A stretch of 64,000 nucleotides of DNA from Streptomyces venezuelae ATCC 10712 (GTDB lineage Bacteria > Actinomycetota > Actinomycetes > Streptomycetales > Streptomycetaceae), in NCBI RefSeq assembly GCF_008639165.1, contig NZ_CP029197.1, forward strand, positions 6,824,001-6,888,000, written 5' to 3'. Position numbers and translations under genes: made by a program. Positions 50,264-58,408 of this stretch are shown piece by piece. How positions within the stretch are numbered: the first letter of the stretch is position 1; each line of letters begins with the position of its first letter. Below the pieces are notes generated by a model, which was not told the origin of the DNA, made no database searches, and saw nothing but the letters and a program-made list of their open reading frames with translations.

Positions 50264-51136
50264 TTACGGCAGCTGTGCCGCTCGCGCCTCCCGGCTCTCA
50301 CGCCGGTTGCCGCGGAAGGTGTTCACTCGACGGGCCGTCGCGAAGAGGGGGATCACGGCGCCCATCACGACCTGGAGCGCGCAGCCGGTCTGGAGCAGGA
50401 ACTGTCCGCCCGGAGCGTCGAAGGCCCAGGCCGCCAGCATGCCCATCGCGCCGACGATCCAGCTGAGCATCGCCACCGCGAGGATGCCCCGCGGCTTGGG
50501 GTACTCGACCCGGCTCACCATCAGCCAGGCGACCCCGATGATCGCGAGCAGCGTCGGGATGAACGGCAGCTCCAGGAGCACGATCGAGACCACCGTCAGC
50601 GCGCCGAAGGGGCTCGGCATGCCCTGGAACATGCCGTCCTTCATGGTCACGCAGGAGAATCTCGCCAGCCGCAGCACCACGGCGAGCAGCACCACGATCG
50701 CGGCCACCGCCGAGACCTTCTGCTGCGCGTCGTCCGCGACCATTCCGTACACGAGCACGAAGTAGGCCGGGGCCAGACCGAAGCTGATCAGGTCCGAGAG
50801 GTTGTCGAGCTCGGCGCCCATCGGGGAGGAGCGGAGCTTGCGCGCCACGATCCCGTCGAAGAGGTCGAAGATCGCCGCGGCGAGCATCAGGATCACGGCG
50901 GTGGCGGCGCTGTTGCGCGCCATGCCGGTCTCCGTGCTGCCCGTCAGGTGCGGGATGAGGATTCCGGTGGTGGTGAAGTACACCGCCATGAATCCGCACG
51001 TGGCGTTACCGAGCGTGAGGGCGTCCGCTATGGACAGCCTCAGCGACAGCGGCATCTCCTCGGCCTCTTCGGCCGCTTCCGCATCGGTGCCGGCGACCCA
51101 GTCGGCGGCCCGTGTGTCGGGATCAATCACGGTCAA
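50264..51136 (-). CDS. pssA: CDP-diacylglycerol-serine O-phosphatidyltransferase
   Basis: Makes phosphatidylserine from CDP-diacylglycerol and serine at the membrane; about 290 residues with six to eight hydrophobic segments. The CDP-alcohol phosphatidyltransferase motif D-G-x2-A-R-x7-8-G-x3-D-x3-D is intact in FDGIVARKLRSSPMGAELDN followed by LSD. A cytoplasmic acidic N-terminus (AEAAEEAEEM) precedes LRLSIADALTLGN. The start is either TTG 51136, with GGGGGTGA six bases before it, or GTG 51130 without a ribosome site; both overlap the psd stop. It forms the phosphatidylethanolamine pathway with psd. Confidence 0.93.
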   Translation of the reverse strand: MTVIDPDTRAADWVAGTDAEAAEEAEEMPLSLRLSIADALTLGNATCGFMAVYFTTTGILIPHLTGSTETGMARNSAATAVILMLAAAIFDLFDGIVARKLRSSPMGAELDNLSDLISFGLAPAYFVLVYGMVADDAQQKVSAVAAIVVLLAVVLRLARFSCVTMKDGMFQGMPSPFGALTVVSIVLLELPFIPTLLAIIGVAWLMVSRVEYPKPRGILAVAMLSWIVGAMGMLAAWAFDAPGGQFLLQTGCALQVVMGAVIPLFATARRVNTFRGNRRESREARAAQLP

Positions 51137-51779
51137 TGCGAGTCACCCCCGCCGTGGTGGCCTGGCCGACCTCGACGGCGACCTCGACACCCTCGGGGAG
51201 GTAGATGTCGACGCGCGAGCCGAAGCGGATCAGACCGATCCGGTCACCCTGCTCGACCTTCGTCCCCTGCGGGATGTACGGCACGATGCGCCGGGCGACG
51301 GCGCCCGCGATCTGGACCATCTCGATGTCGCCGAGCTCGGTGTCGAAGTGCCAGACAACGCGCTCGTTGTTCTCGCTCTCCTTGTTGAACGCCGGGACGA
51401 ACCCGCCGGGAACGTGCTCCACGGACGTCACGGTGCCGGCCAGCGGCGCGCGGTTGACGTGGACGTTCAGCGGGCTCATGAAGATGGCGACCCGGGTGCG
51501 CCCGTCCTTCCACGGCATGATGCTCTGCACCACACCGTCGGCGGGGGAGATGACCCGGCCCTGAGCGATCTCACGCTCGGGGTCGCGGAAGAACCACAGC
51601 ATGCCGGCCGCGAGCGCGGTGGTCGGCACGGCGATGGCCGCGGCCCGCCTCGACTTGCGCGCGCGCACGAGGCTGAGCGCCGCGGTGGCGACGGTCGGCA
51701 GAAGCCACGGCGATGCTCCGCGCGCAATGCGTACGCCCGTGAGGCTGTCGCGGTGTGCAGAGGTTTGGCTGTGGGGCAT
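51123..51779 (-). CDS. psd: Phosphatidylserine decarboxylase (short, archaeal/actinobacterial type)
   Basis: Converts phosphatidylserine to phosphatidylethanolamine; 218 residues of the short soluble/monotopic class. A hydrophobic hairpin (SPWLLPTVATAALSLV and AAIAVPTTALAAGMLWFF) is followed by RDPEREIAQGRVISPADGVV, FMSPLNVHVNRAP, HFDTELGDIEMVQIAG, and the autocleavage Gly-Ser in IRFGSRVDIYLP, whose Ser yields the pyruvoyl cofactor. ATG 51779 is preferred to the upstream in-frame ATG because GAAGG lies ahead of it. It is the first gene of the psd-pssA operon. Confidence 0.95.
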   Translation of the reverse strand: MPHSQTSAHRDSLTGVRIARGASPWLLPTVATAALSLVRARKSRRAAAIAVPTTALAAGMLWFFRDPEREIAQGRVISPADGVVQSIMPWKDGRTRVAIFMSPLNVHVNRAPLAGTVTSVEHVPGGFVPAFNKESENNERVVWHFDTELGDIEMVQIAGAVARRIVPYIPQGTKVEQGDRIGLIRFGSRVDIYLPEGVEVAVEVGQATTAGVTRIDRD

Positions 51780-51948
51780 GGATGACCTTCGTAGCGGATG
51801 ATGCCGCACTGGCAACGGGGGACGGCGGCTTTCCCTCGATGCTATCGGTTGCGGGGCGCAACTGGGTAAGCCAGGAACCGAGTCGACGGCCGGAAGACGA
51901 ACACAGGGTGTGATCTTCTTCGCGGCCGAAACGACTCAAAACCGACAA

Positions 51949-53154
51949 TCAACCCTGGAATCGGTACTCCTCGAGCAGCCGACGACCAATGATCATTTTC
52001 TGGATCTCGGCGGTACCTTCACCGATGAGCAGCATCGGCGCCTCACGGTAGAGGCGCTCGATCTCGTACTCCTTCGAGAACCCGTAGCCGCCGTGAATGC
52101 GGAAGGCATCCTCGACGACCTCCTTGCAGTATTCGGAGGCGAGGTACTTCGCCATCCCTGCTTCGAGGTCGTTTCGTTCCCCGGAGTCCTTTTTGCGTGC
52201 TGCGTTCACCATCATGGCATGAGCGGCCTCGACCTTGGTAGCCATCTCGGCCAGCTTGAACTGAATCGCCTGGTGCTGGGCGATCGCCTTGCCGAAAGTG
52301 TGCCGCTGCTGGGCATACGAGACACCGAGCTCGAAAGCACGCTGAGCGACGCCACAGCCACGGGCCGCCACGTTCACGCGGCCGACCTCGACGCCGTCCA
52401 TCATTTGGTAAAACCCTCGGCCGGTGACCCCGCCGAGGACCCGATTGGCCGGAATGCGCAGTCCGTCCATGATGAGTTCGGTCGTGTCGACGCCCTTGTA
52501 ACCCATCTTGTCGATCTTCCCGGGGATGGTGAGGCCGGGGCGGACCTCTCCGAAGCCGGGCTCCTTCTCGACGAGGAAGGTCGTCATCGACTTGTGGGGG
52601 GCGGTGCCCTCCGGGTGTCCTTCGTCACTTCGGACGAGAACCGCGACCAGCGTTGACGTTCCGCCGTTGGTCAGCCACATCTTCTGGCCGTTCAGGACGT
52701 ACTCGTCGCCGTCCTTCACCGCCTTCGACGTGATGGCCGACACGTCCGAGCCCAGGCCCGGCTCCGACATCGAGAACGCGCCCCGCGTCTCGCCGGCCGC
52801 CATCCGCGGCAGGAAGTAGTCCTTCTGCTCCTGCGTGCCGTGCTGCTTCAGCATGTACGCCACGATGAAGTGGGTGTTGATGATGCCGGAGACCGACATC
52901 CAGCCACGCGCGATCTCCTCCACGCACAGCGCGTAGGTGAGCAGCGACTCACCCAGACCCCCGTACTCCTCGGGAATCATCAGACCGAAGAGGCCGAGCT
53001 CCTTGAGCCCGTCGACGATCTGCTGGGGGTACTCGTCGCGGTGCTCCAGCTCGGTGGCGACCGGGATGATCTCCTTGTCGACGAACTCCCGGACGGTCTT
53101 GAGGATCTCCTGCTGGACGTCCGTGAGCCCGGCGGTCTGGGCGAGTCGGGCCAT
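51949..53154 (-). CDS. Acyl-CoA dehydrogenase, probable (2S)-methylsuccinyl-CoA dehydrogenase
   Basis: FAD enzyme of 401 residues with the standard three-part acyl-CoA dehydrogenase fold: FSMSEPGLGSD, VLNGQKMWLTNGG, RHTFGKAIAQHQAIQ and the C-terminal DAFRIHGGYGFSKEYEIERL. The catalytic base is probably Glu in the segment near IGEGTAEIQ. It is last in the ccr-ecm-lyase-hydratase operon, three bases after the MaoC stop, so by context it oxidises methylsuccinyl-CoA to mesaconyl-CoA in the ethylmalonyl-CoA pathway. It is shorter than the proteobacterial enzyme, which carries an N-terminal extension. The 3' half has visibly lower third-position GC than the 5' half. Confidence 0.9.
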   Translation of the reverse strand: MARLAQTAGLTDVQQEILKTVREFVDKEIIPVATELEHRDEYPQQIVDGLKELGLFGLMIPEEYGGLGESLLTYALCVEEIARGWMSVSGIINTHFIVAYMLKQHGTQEQKDYFLPRMAAGETRGAFSMSEPGLGSDVSAITSKAVKDGDEYVLNGQKMWLTNGGTSTLVAVLVRSDEGHPEGTAPHKSMTTFLVEKEPGFGEVRPGLTIPGKIDKMGYKGVDTTELIMDGLRIPANRVLGGVTGRGFYQMMDGVEVGRVNVAARGCGVAQRAFELGVSYAQQRHTFGKAIAQHQAIQFKLAEMATKVEAAHAMMVNAARKKDSGERNDLEAGMAKYLASEYCKEVVEDAFRIHGGYGFSKEYEIERLYREAPMLLIGEGTAEIQKMIIGRRLLEEYRFQG

Positions 53155-53157
53155 GGC

Positions 53158-53682
53158 TTACTTCTCCGTCTTCTTGGCGGGCTCGATGAGCGTGGGGCGG
53201 CCGGGCTGCTCGCCGCCGCGCTCCTTGATGTACGTCTCGGTGGGGACCATCACCTTGCGGCGGAAGACGCACACCAGGGTGCCGTCCTGCTTGTAGCCCT
53301 TGGTCTCGACGTACACGATCCCGCGGTCGTTCTTCGACTTCGACGGGGTCTTGTCGAGGACCGTGGTCTCGCCGTAGATCGTGTCGCCGTGGAAGGTCGG
53401 CGCCACGTGCCGCAGCGACTCGATCTCCAGGTTGGCGATGGCCTTGCCGGAGACGTCCGGCACCGACATGCCGAGCAGCAGCGAGTAGATGTAGTTGCCC
53501 ACGACGACGTTCTTGCCGAAGTCCGTCGTGTTCTCGGCGTAGTTCACATCCATGTGCAGCGGATGGTGGTTCATGGTCAGCAGGCAGAAGAGATGGTCGT
53601 CGTACTCGGTGACCGTCTTCCCCGGCCAGTGCTTGTAGACGGCGCCGACCTCGAACTCTTCGTAGGTGCGTCCGAACTGCAT
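53158..53682 (-). CDS. MaoC-type hydratase, probable mesaconyl-CoA hydratase
   Basis: 174-residue hot-dog-fold hydratase. The MaoC active-site region is visible in LLTMNHHPLHMDVNYAENT with the Asp and His base pair, followed by VVVGNYIYSLLLGMSV and PTFHGDTIYGETTVL. In the ethylmalonyl-CoA pathway this enzyme adds water to mesaconyl-CoA to give beta-methylmalyl-CoA, the substrate of the lyase encoded just upstream. Start ATG 53682 lies four bases after the lyase stop. The assignment to this step rests on operon context. Confidence 0.9.
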   Translation of the reverse strand: MQFGRTYEEFEVGAVYKHWPGKTVTEYDDHLFCLLTMNHHPLHMDVNYAENTTDFGKNVVVGNYIYSLLLGMSVPDVSGKAIANLEIESLRHVAPTFHGDTIYGETTVLDKTPSKSKNDRGIVYVETKGYKQDGTLVCVFRRKVMVPTETYIKERGGEQPGRPTLIEPAKKTEK

Positions 53683-53686
53683 GGTC

Positions 53687-54652
53687 CTACGCCTCCGGGA
53701 TCTCGAACTTGCTGGTGCGCTGCATGCCGGCGGCGCGGCCCTTGCCGGAGATGACCAGGGCCATCTTGCGGGAGGCCTCGTCGATCATCTCGTCGCCGAG
53801 CATCGCGGAGCCCTTCTTCCCGCCGGCCTCGGACGTGTAGTAGTCGTACGCGTCGAGGATCAGCTCGGCATGGTCGTAGTCCTCCTGCGAGGGCGAGAAG
53901 ATCTCGTTCGCCGCGGCGACCTGGTCCGGGTGCAGCACCCACTTGCCGTCGAAACCGAGGGCGGCGGCGCGCTGCGCGACGGCCTTGTAGCCCTCCTGGT
54001 TGCGGATCTGGAGGTACGGGCCGTCGATCGCCTGGAGGTTGTTGGCGCGGGCGGCCATCAGGATGCTCATCAGGATGTGGTGGTAGGCGTCCGCCGGGTA
54101 GCCGGGCGGCTGCTCGCCCACGACCAGCGACTTCATGTTGATGGAGGCCATGAAGTCGGCCGGGCCGAAGATGATCGTCTCGACGCGCTGGGAGGCCTGC
54201 GCGATCGCGTTGACGTTGGTGAGGCCCTGGGCGTTCTCGATCTGCGCCTCGATGCCGATCTTGCCGACCTCGAAGCCCATCGTCTTCTCGATCTGGGTCA
54301 GCAGGAGATCGAGCGCCACGATCTGCTGGGCGTCCTGGACCTTCGGCAGCATGATGCAGTCGAGGTTCTGGCCGGCGCCCTCGACGACCGTGACGACGTC
54401 GCGGTACGTCCAGTGGGTCGTCCAGTCGTTGACGCGGACCACGCGCGTCTTGCCGGTCCAGTCGCCCTCGTTCAGGAACTTCACGATGGTGTGCCGGGCC
54501 TCGGGCTTGGCCAGCGGGGCGCACGCGTCCTCCAGGTCCAGGAAGACCTGGTCGGCGGCGAGGCCCTGGGCCTTCTCCAGGAAGCGCGGGTTGGAACCGG
54601 GCACCGCGAGGCAGGAGCGGCGCGGACGCAGGCGGTTCACGGGGCTGGTCAT
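53687..54652 (-). CDS. CitE-like malyl-CoA/beta-methylmalyl-CoA lyase
   Basis: HpcH/HpaI-CitE family TIM-barrel lyase, 321 residues, with RPRRSCLAVPGSNPRFLEKA, VFLDLEDACAPLAKPEAR (metal Asp/Glu), VVRVNDWTT, MLPKVQDAQQI, QIENAQGLTNVN (Glu) and FGPADFMASIN (Asp). It should split beta-methylmalyl-CoA into glyoxylate and propionyl-CoA. ATG 54652 overlaps the mutase stop as ATGA, indicating translational coupling. Confidence 0.92.
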   Translation of the reverse strand: MTSPVNRLRPRRSCLAVPGSNPRFLEKAQGLAADQVFLDLEDACAPLAKPEARHTIVKFLNEGDWTGKTRVVRVNDWTTHWTYRDVVTVVEGAGQNLDCIMLPKVQDAQQIVALDLLLTQIEKTMGFEVGKIGIEAQIENAQGLTNVNAIAQASQRVETIIFGPADFMASINMKSLVVGEQPPGYPADAYHHILMSILMAARANNLQAIDGPYLQIRNQEGYKAVAQRAAALGFDGKWVLHPDQVAAANEIFSPSQEDYDHAELILDAYDYYTSEAGGKKGSAMLGDEMIDEASRKMALVISGKGRAAGMQRTSKFEIPEA

Positions 54653-56670
54653 GCGGAGACCTCCGTCTTTTCAAGGGGGTGGAGCTTGTTCGCTGTCCGG
54701 ATCTCGTCGACGATACGTCCGATGATCTCCGTGATGCCGAAGTCCTTCGGCGTGAAGACGGCGGCCACACCCGCACGCTTCAGTTCTGCGGCGTCGGCGT
54801 TCGGGATGATCCCGCCGACGATGACCGGCACGTCGGCCGCGCCCGCCTCCCGCAGGCGCTCCAGGACGTCCGGGACCAGCTCGGCGTGCGAGCCGGAGAG
54901 GATCGAGAGGCCGACGCAGTGCACGTCCTCCGCGAGGGCCGCGCCCACGATCTGCTCGGGCGTCAGCCGGATGCCCTGGTACACCACCTCGAAACCGGCG
55001 TCACGCGCGCGTACGGCGATCTGCTCGGCCCCGTTGGAGTGCCCGTCGAGGCCCGGCTTGCCGACGAGCAGCCGCAGCCGCCCGCAGCCGAGCTCCTCGG
55101 CGGTCCGCGCCACCTTCTCCCGTACGAGAGCCAGCGGCGTGCCCGCCTCGGCCGTCACCGCGACCGGGGCCGAGGACACGCCCGTCGGGGCGCGGAACTC
55201 GCCGAAGACGTCCCGCAGCGCCCAGGACCACTCCCCGGTGGTGACGCCCGCACGCGCGCACTCCAGGGTGGCGGCGAAGAGGTTGCCGTCACCGGCAGCC
55301 GTCGCCTTCAGCGTCGCCAGGGATTCCTGGGCGCGGGTCTCGTCGCGGTTGTCGCGCCACTCGTGGAGGGCGGCGACCACCCGCGCCTCGTTCGCCGGGT
55401 CCACCGTCATGATGGCGGTGTCCAGGTCGGCGGTGAGGGGGTTCTCCTCGGTCGACTGGAAGATGTTGACGCCGATGATCTTCTCGTCGCCGGCCTCGAT
55501 CCGGGCCCGCCGCTCGGCGTGCGAGGAGACGAGCTGCGACTTGAGGTATCCGGACTCGACGGCGGCCATCGCGCCGCCCATCTCCTGGATGCGGTCGATC
55601 TCGGCCAGGCACTCCTCGACGAGCGAGTCGACCTTGGCCTCGATGACGTGCGAACCGGCGAAGATGTCCTCGTACTCCAGGAGGTCGGACTCGTGGGCCA
55701 GGACCTGCTGGATGCGCAGCGACCACTGCTGGTCCCAGGGGCGCGGCAGCCCGAGCGCCTCGTTCCAGGCGGGCAGCTGCACGGCCCGCGCGCGGGCGTC
55801 CTTGGAGAGGGTGACGGCCAGCATCTCCAGGACGATCCGCTGGACGTTGTTCTCCGGCTGCGCCTCGGTCAGGCCGAGCGAGTTGACCTGCACGCCGTAG
55901 CGGAACCGGCGCTGCTTCTCGTTCTCGATGCCGTACCGCTCGCGGGTGACCTTGTCCCAGATGCGGCCGAAGGCGCGCATCTTGCACATCTCCTCGATGA
56001 AGCGGACGCCCGCGTTCACGAAGAACGAGATGCGGGCGACGACCTCGCCGAAGCGGTCCGCCGGGACCTGGCCGGAGTCCCGTACGGCGTCGAGCACCGC
56101 GATCGCGGTGGACATCGCGTACGAGATCTCCTGGACCGGAGTGGCCCCCGCCTCCTGCAGGTGGTAGCTGCAGATGTTGATCGGGTTCCACTTCGGGATG
56201 TTGTTCACCGTGTAGGTGATCATGTCCGTCGTGAGACGGAGGGAGGGGCCGGGCGGGAAGACGTGCGTCCCGCGCGACAGGTACTCCTTCACGATGTCGT
56301 TCTGGGTGGTGCCCTGGAGCCGGGTGGTGTCCGCGCCCTGCTCCTCCGCGACCACCTGGTAGAGCGCCAGGAGCCACATCGCCGTGGCGTTGATGGTCAT
56401 CGAGGTGTTCATCTGCTCCAGGGGGATGTCCTGGAACAGCCGCCGCATGTCACCGAGGTGCGAGACGGGGACCCCGACCCGGCCGACCTCGCCGCGGGCG
56501 AGGATGTGGTCGGGGTCGTAGCCCGTCTGCGTCGGCAGGTCGAACGCGACCGAGAGGCCGGTCTGACCCTTGGCGAGGTTGCGCCGGTACAGCTCGTTGG
56601 ACGCCTCGGCGGTCGAGTGACCGGCGTACGTCCGCATGAGCCACGGCCGGTCCTTCTGACGCTCAGTCAT
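54649..56670 (-). CDS. meaA: Ethylmalonyl-CoA mutase (coenzyme B12-dependent)
   Basis: Single-subunit acyl-CoA mutase of 673 residues. The substrate barrel (about 10-510) begins RPWLMRTYAGHSTAEASNEL, with LSVAFDLPTQTGYDPDH, ITYTVNNIPKWNPINIC and VRYGVQVNSLGL-like segments. The C-terminal B12 domain (540-665) has DGHSNG within VGKPGLDGHSNGAEQIAV and LSILSGSHAELV. It is shorter than methylmalonyl-CoA mutase large subunits and lies directly after ccr, so ethylmalonyl-CoA to methylsuccinyl-CoA is the expected reaction. Start ATG 56670 is 14 bases after the ccr stop. Confidence 0.95.
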   Translation of the reverse strand: MTERQKDRPWLMRTYAGHSTAEASNELYRRNLAKGQTGLSVAFDLPTQTGYDPDHILARGEVGRVGVPVSHLGDMRRLFQDIPLEQMNTSMTINATAMWLLALYQVVAEEQGADTTRLQGTTQNDIVKEYLSRGTHVFPPGPSLRLTTDMITYTVNNIPKWNPINICSYHLQEAGATPVQEISYAMSTAIAVLDAVRDSGQVPADRFGEVVARISFFVNAGVRFIEEMCKMRAFGRIWDKVTRERYGIENEKQRRFRYGVQVNSLGLTEAQPENNVQRIVLEMLAVTLSKDARARAVQLPAWNEALGLPRPWDQQWSLRIQQVLAHESDLLEYEDIFAGSHVIEAKVDSLVEECLAEIDRIQEMGGAMAAVESGYLKSQLVSSHAERRARIEAGDEKIIGVNIFQSTEENPLTADLDTAIMTVDPANEARVVAALHEWRDNRDETRAQESLATLKATAAGDGNLFAATLECARAGVTTGEWSWALRDVFGEFRAPTGVSSAPVAVTAEAGTPLALVREKVARTAEELGCGRLRLLVGKPGLDGHSNGAEQIAVRARDAGFEVVYQGIRLTPEQIVGAALAEDVHCVGLSILSGSHAELVPDVLERLREAGAADVPVIVGGIIPNADAAELKRAGVAAVFTPKDFGITEIIGRIVDEIRTANKLHPLEKTEVSA

Positions 56671-56684
56671 CTATGGTCCCGGGC

Positions 56685-58022
56685 TCAGATGTTGCGGAAG
56701 CGGTTGATGGCGTCGATGTGCTGGGCGCGCAGCTCCGGGTTGCGGACGCCGAGGCCCTCCTCGGGCGCGAGGGCGAGGACGCCGACCTTGCCCTGGTGCA
56801 GGTTGCGGTGGACGTCGTAGGCGGCCTGGCCGGTCTCCTCCAGGGAGTAGACCTTGGAGAGCGTGGGGTGGATCTTGCCCTTGGCGATCAGGCGGTTGGC
56901 CTCCCACGCCTCGCGGTAGTTGGCGAAGTGCGAGCCGATGATGCGCTTGAGCGACATCCACAGGTAGCGGTTGTCGTACTGGTGCATGTAGCCCGAGGTG
57001 GAGGCGCAGGTGGTGATGGTGCCGCCCTTGCGGGTGACGTAGACGCTCGCGCCGAAGGTCTCGCGGCCGGGGTGCTCGAAGACGATGTCGATGTCCTCGC
57101 CGCCGGTGAGCTCGCGGATCTTGGAACCGAAGCGCTTCCACTCCCGCGGGTCCTGGGTGTTCTCGTCCTTCCAGAACTTGTAGCCCTCGGCGTTGCGGTC
57201 GATGACCGCGTCGGCGCCCATGGCCCGGCAGATGTCGGCCTTCTCGGGGGAGGAGACGACACAGATCGGGTTGGCGCCGCCGGCCAGCGCGAACTGGGTG
57301 GCGTACGAGCCGAGTCCACCGCTCGCACCCCAGATGAGGACGTTGTCGCCCTGCTTCATGCCGGCGCCGTTGCGGGAGACCAGCTGGCGGTACGCGGTGG
57401 AGTTGACGAGGCCCGGGGAGGCCGCCTCCTCCCAGCTCAGGTGGTCCGGCTTCGGCATCAGCTGGTTGGACTTGACCAGGGCGATCTCCGCCAGGCCGCC
57501 GAAGTTGGTCTCGAAGCCCCAGATGCGCTGCTCGGGGTCGAGCATGGTGTCGTTGTGGCCGTCCGAGGACTCCAGCTCGACCGAGAGGCAGTGCGCGACG
57601 ACCTCGTCACCGGGCTTCCACGAGTTCACGCCGGGGCCGGTGCGCAGCACGACGCCCGCGAGGTCGGAGCCGATGATGTGGTACGGCAGGTCGTGGCGCT
57701 TGCTGAGGTCGCTGAGCCGGCCGTAGCGCTCGAGGAAGCCGAAGGTCGACACCGGCTCGAAGATCGAGGTCCAGACCGAGTTGTAGTTGACCGAGCTGGC
57801 CATGACGGCGACCAGCGCCTCGCCCGGGCCGAGCTCGGGCAGCGGCACGTCGTCGAGGTGGAGCGACTTGCGCGGGTCCTTGTCGCGGCTGGCGAGCCCG
57901 GCGAACATCTCCGTCTCGTCCTTGTGGACGGTGACGGCGCGGTACGACTCGGGGAGCGGGATGTTCGCGAAGTCGGCGGACGTGGAGTCCGGGGACTGGA
58001 TCGCGTCCAGGATGTCCTTCAC
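56685..58022 (-). CDS. ccr: Crotonyl-CoA carboxylase/reductase
   Basis: NADPH-dependent medium-chain dehydrogenase-fold enzyme, 445 residues, which reductively carboxylates crotonyl-CoA to ethylmalonyl-CoA. Residues recognised: SSVNYNSVWTSIFEPVSTF, NDTMLDPEQRIWGFETNFGG, GLVNSTAYRQLVSRNGAGMK, dinucleotide loop IWGASGGLGSYATQF, and FEHPGRETFGASVYVTRKGG. The start is GTG 58022, with GGAGG seven bases before it; longer in-frame sequence upstream is leader. It is first in the operon ccr-meaA-citE-maoC-acd and supplies both acetyl-CoA assimilation and ethylmalonyl-CoA extender units. Confidence 0.96.
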   Translation of the reverse strand: MKDILDAIQSPDSTSADFANIPLPESYRAVTVHKDETEMFAGLASRDKDPRKSLHLDDVPLPELGPGEALVAVMASSVNYNSVWTSIFEPVSTFGFLERYGRLSDLSKRHDLPYHIIGSDLAGVVLRTGPGVNSWKPGDEVVAHCLSVELESSDGHNDTMLDPEQRIWGFETNFGGLAEIALVKSNQLMPKPDHLSWEEAASPGLVNSTAYRQLVSRNGAGMKQGDNVLIWGASGGLGSYATQFALAGGANPICVVSSPEKADICRAMGADAVIDRNAEGYKFWKDENTQDPREWKRFGSKIRELTGGEDIDIVFEHPGRETFGASVYVTRKGGTITTCASTSGYMHQYDNRYLWMSLKRIIGSHFANYREAWEANRLIAKGKIHPTLSKVYSLEETGQAAYDVHRNLHQGKVGVLALAPEEGLGVRNPELRAQHIDAINRFRNI

Positions 58023-58248
58023 GGGGGTGCCTCCGGCGGTGCGGCGTCCTGAGGGGAGGACGCGCTGAGGGTTACGTCTTGGAGTGCTGCTGTGGAGGTG
58101 TGCCGTCGGTTCGGCGGGGTGGTGCGGCTGCGCCTGGTGAGCGCGGAGGGTGCCTGTGACGCAGGCGTCCGGGCGCACAATCACGATCGCTTGTGGGGAC
58201 AGCCGGCGCACGAGGAGACCTCTGCGCGCCGGCCGCCCGGACAACATC

Positions 58249-58277
58249 AACGTATGGCACCGCGTGTCACGTGACAA
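58249..58277 (-). promoter_or_regulatory. Promoter of the ccr operon
   Basis: Minus strand: TTGTCA (58277-58272), a 17-base spacer, then TACGTT (58254-58249), a good match to the housekeeping consensus. Transcription would begin near 58242 and leave a leader of about 220 bases before ccr. The remaining leader (58023-58240) holds no ORF of note. Confidence 0.65.
58265..58276. promoter_or_regulatory. Palindromic operator candidate TGTCACGTGACA
   Basis: A 12-bp perfect palindrome that covers the -35 box of the ccr promoter. A related palindrome TCACATGTGA lies at 58320-58329, 54 bp away between centres. The TetR-type gene at 58409 is the nearest regulator. Protein binding is inferred. Confidence 0.5.
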
Positions 58278-58360
58278 GGCACTGCGTGCCAACAATTTCA
58301 CTCATATGCAATCTGCCGGTCACATGTGAGCGATGATCGATCGAATCGCAGGTCAAAACG

Positions 58361-58394
58361 GACGAAGGCCGCCCCCGGAGGGGCGGCCTTCGTC
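58361..58394 (-). terminator. Terminator of the TetR-type gene
   Basis: 15-bp perfect stem (GACGAAGGCCGCCCC and complement) with a four-base loop, 14 bases after the TetR gene stop. On the minus strand it is followed by CGTTTTGACC. It is a clear intrinsic terminator separating tetR from the ccr promoter. Confidence 0.85.
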
Positions 58395-58408
58395 GTGGAG
58401 AGAGGGTG

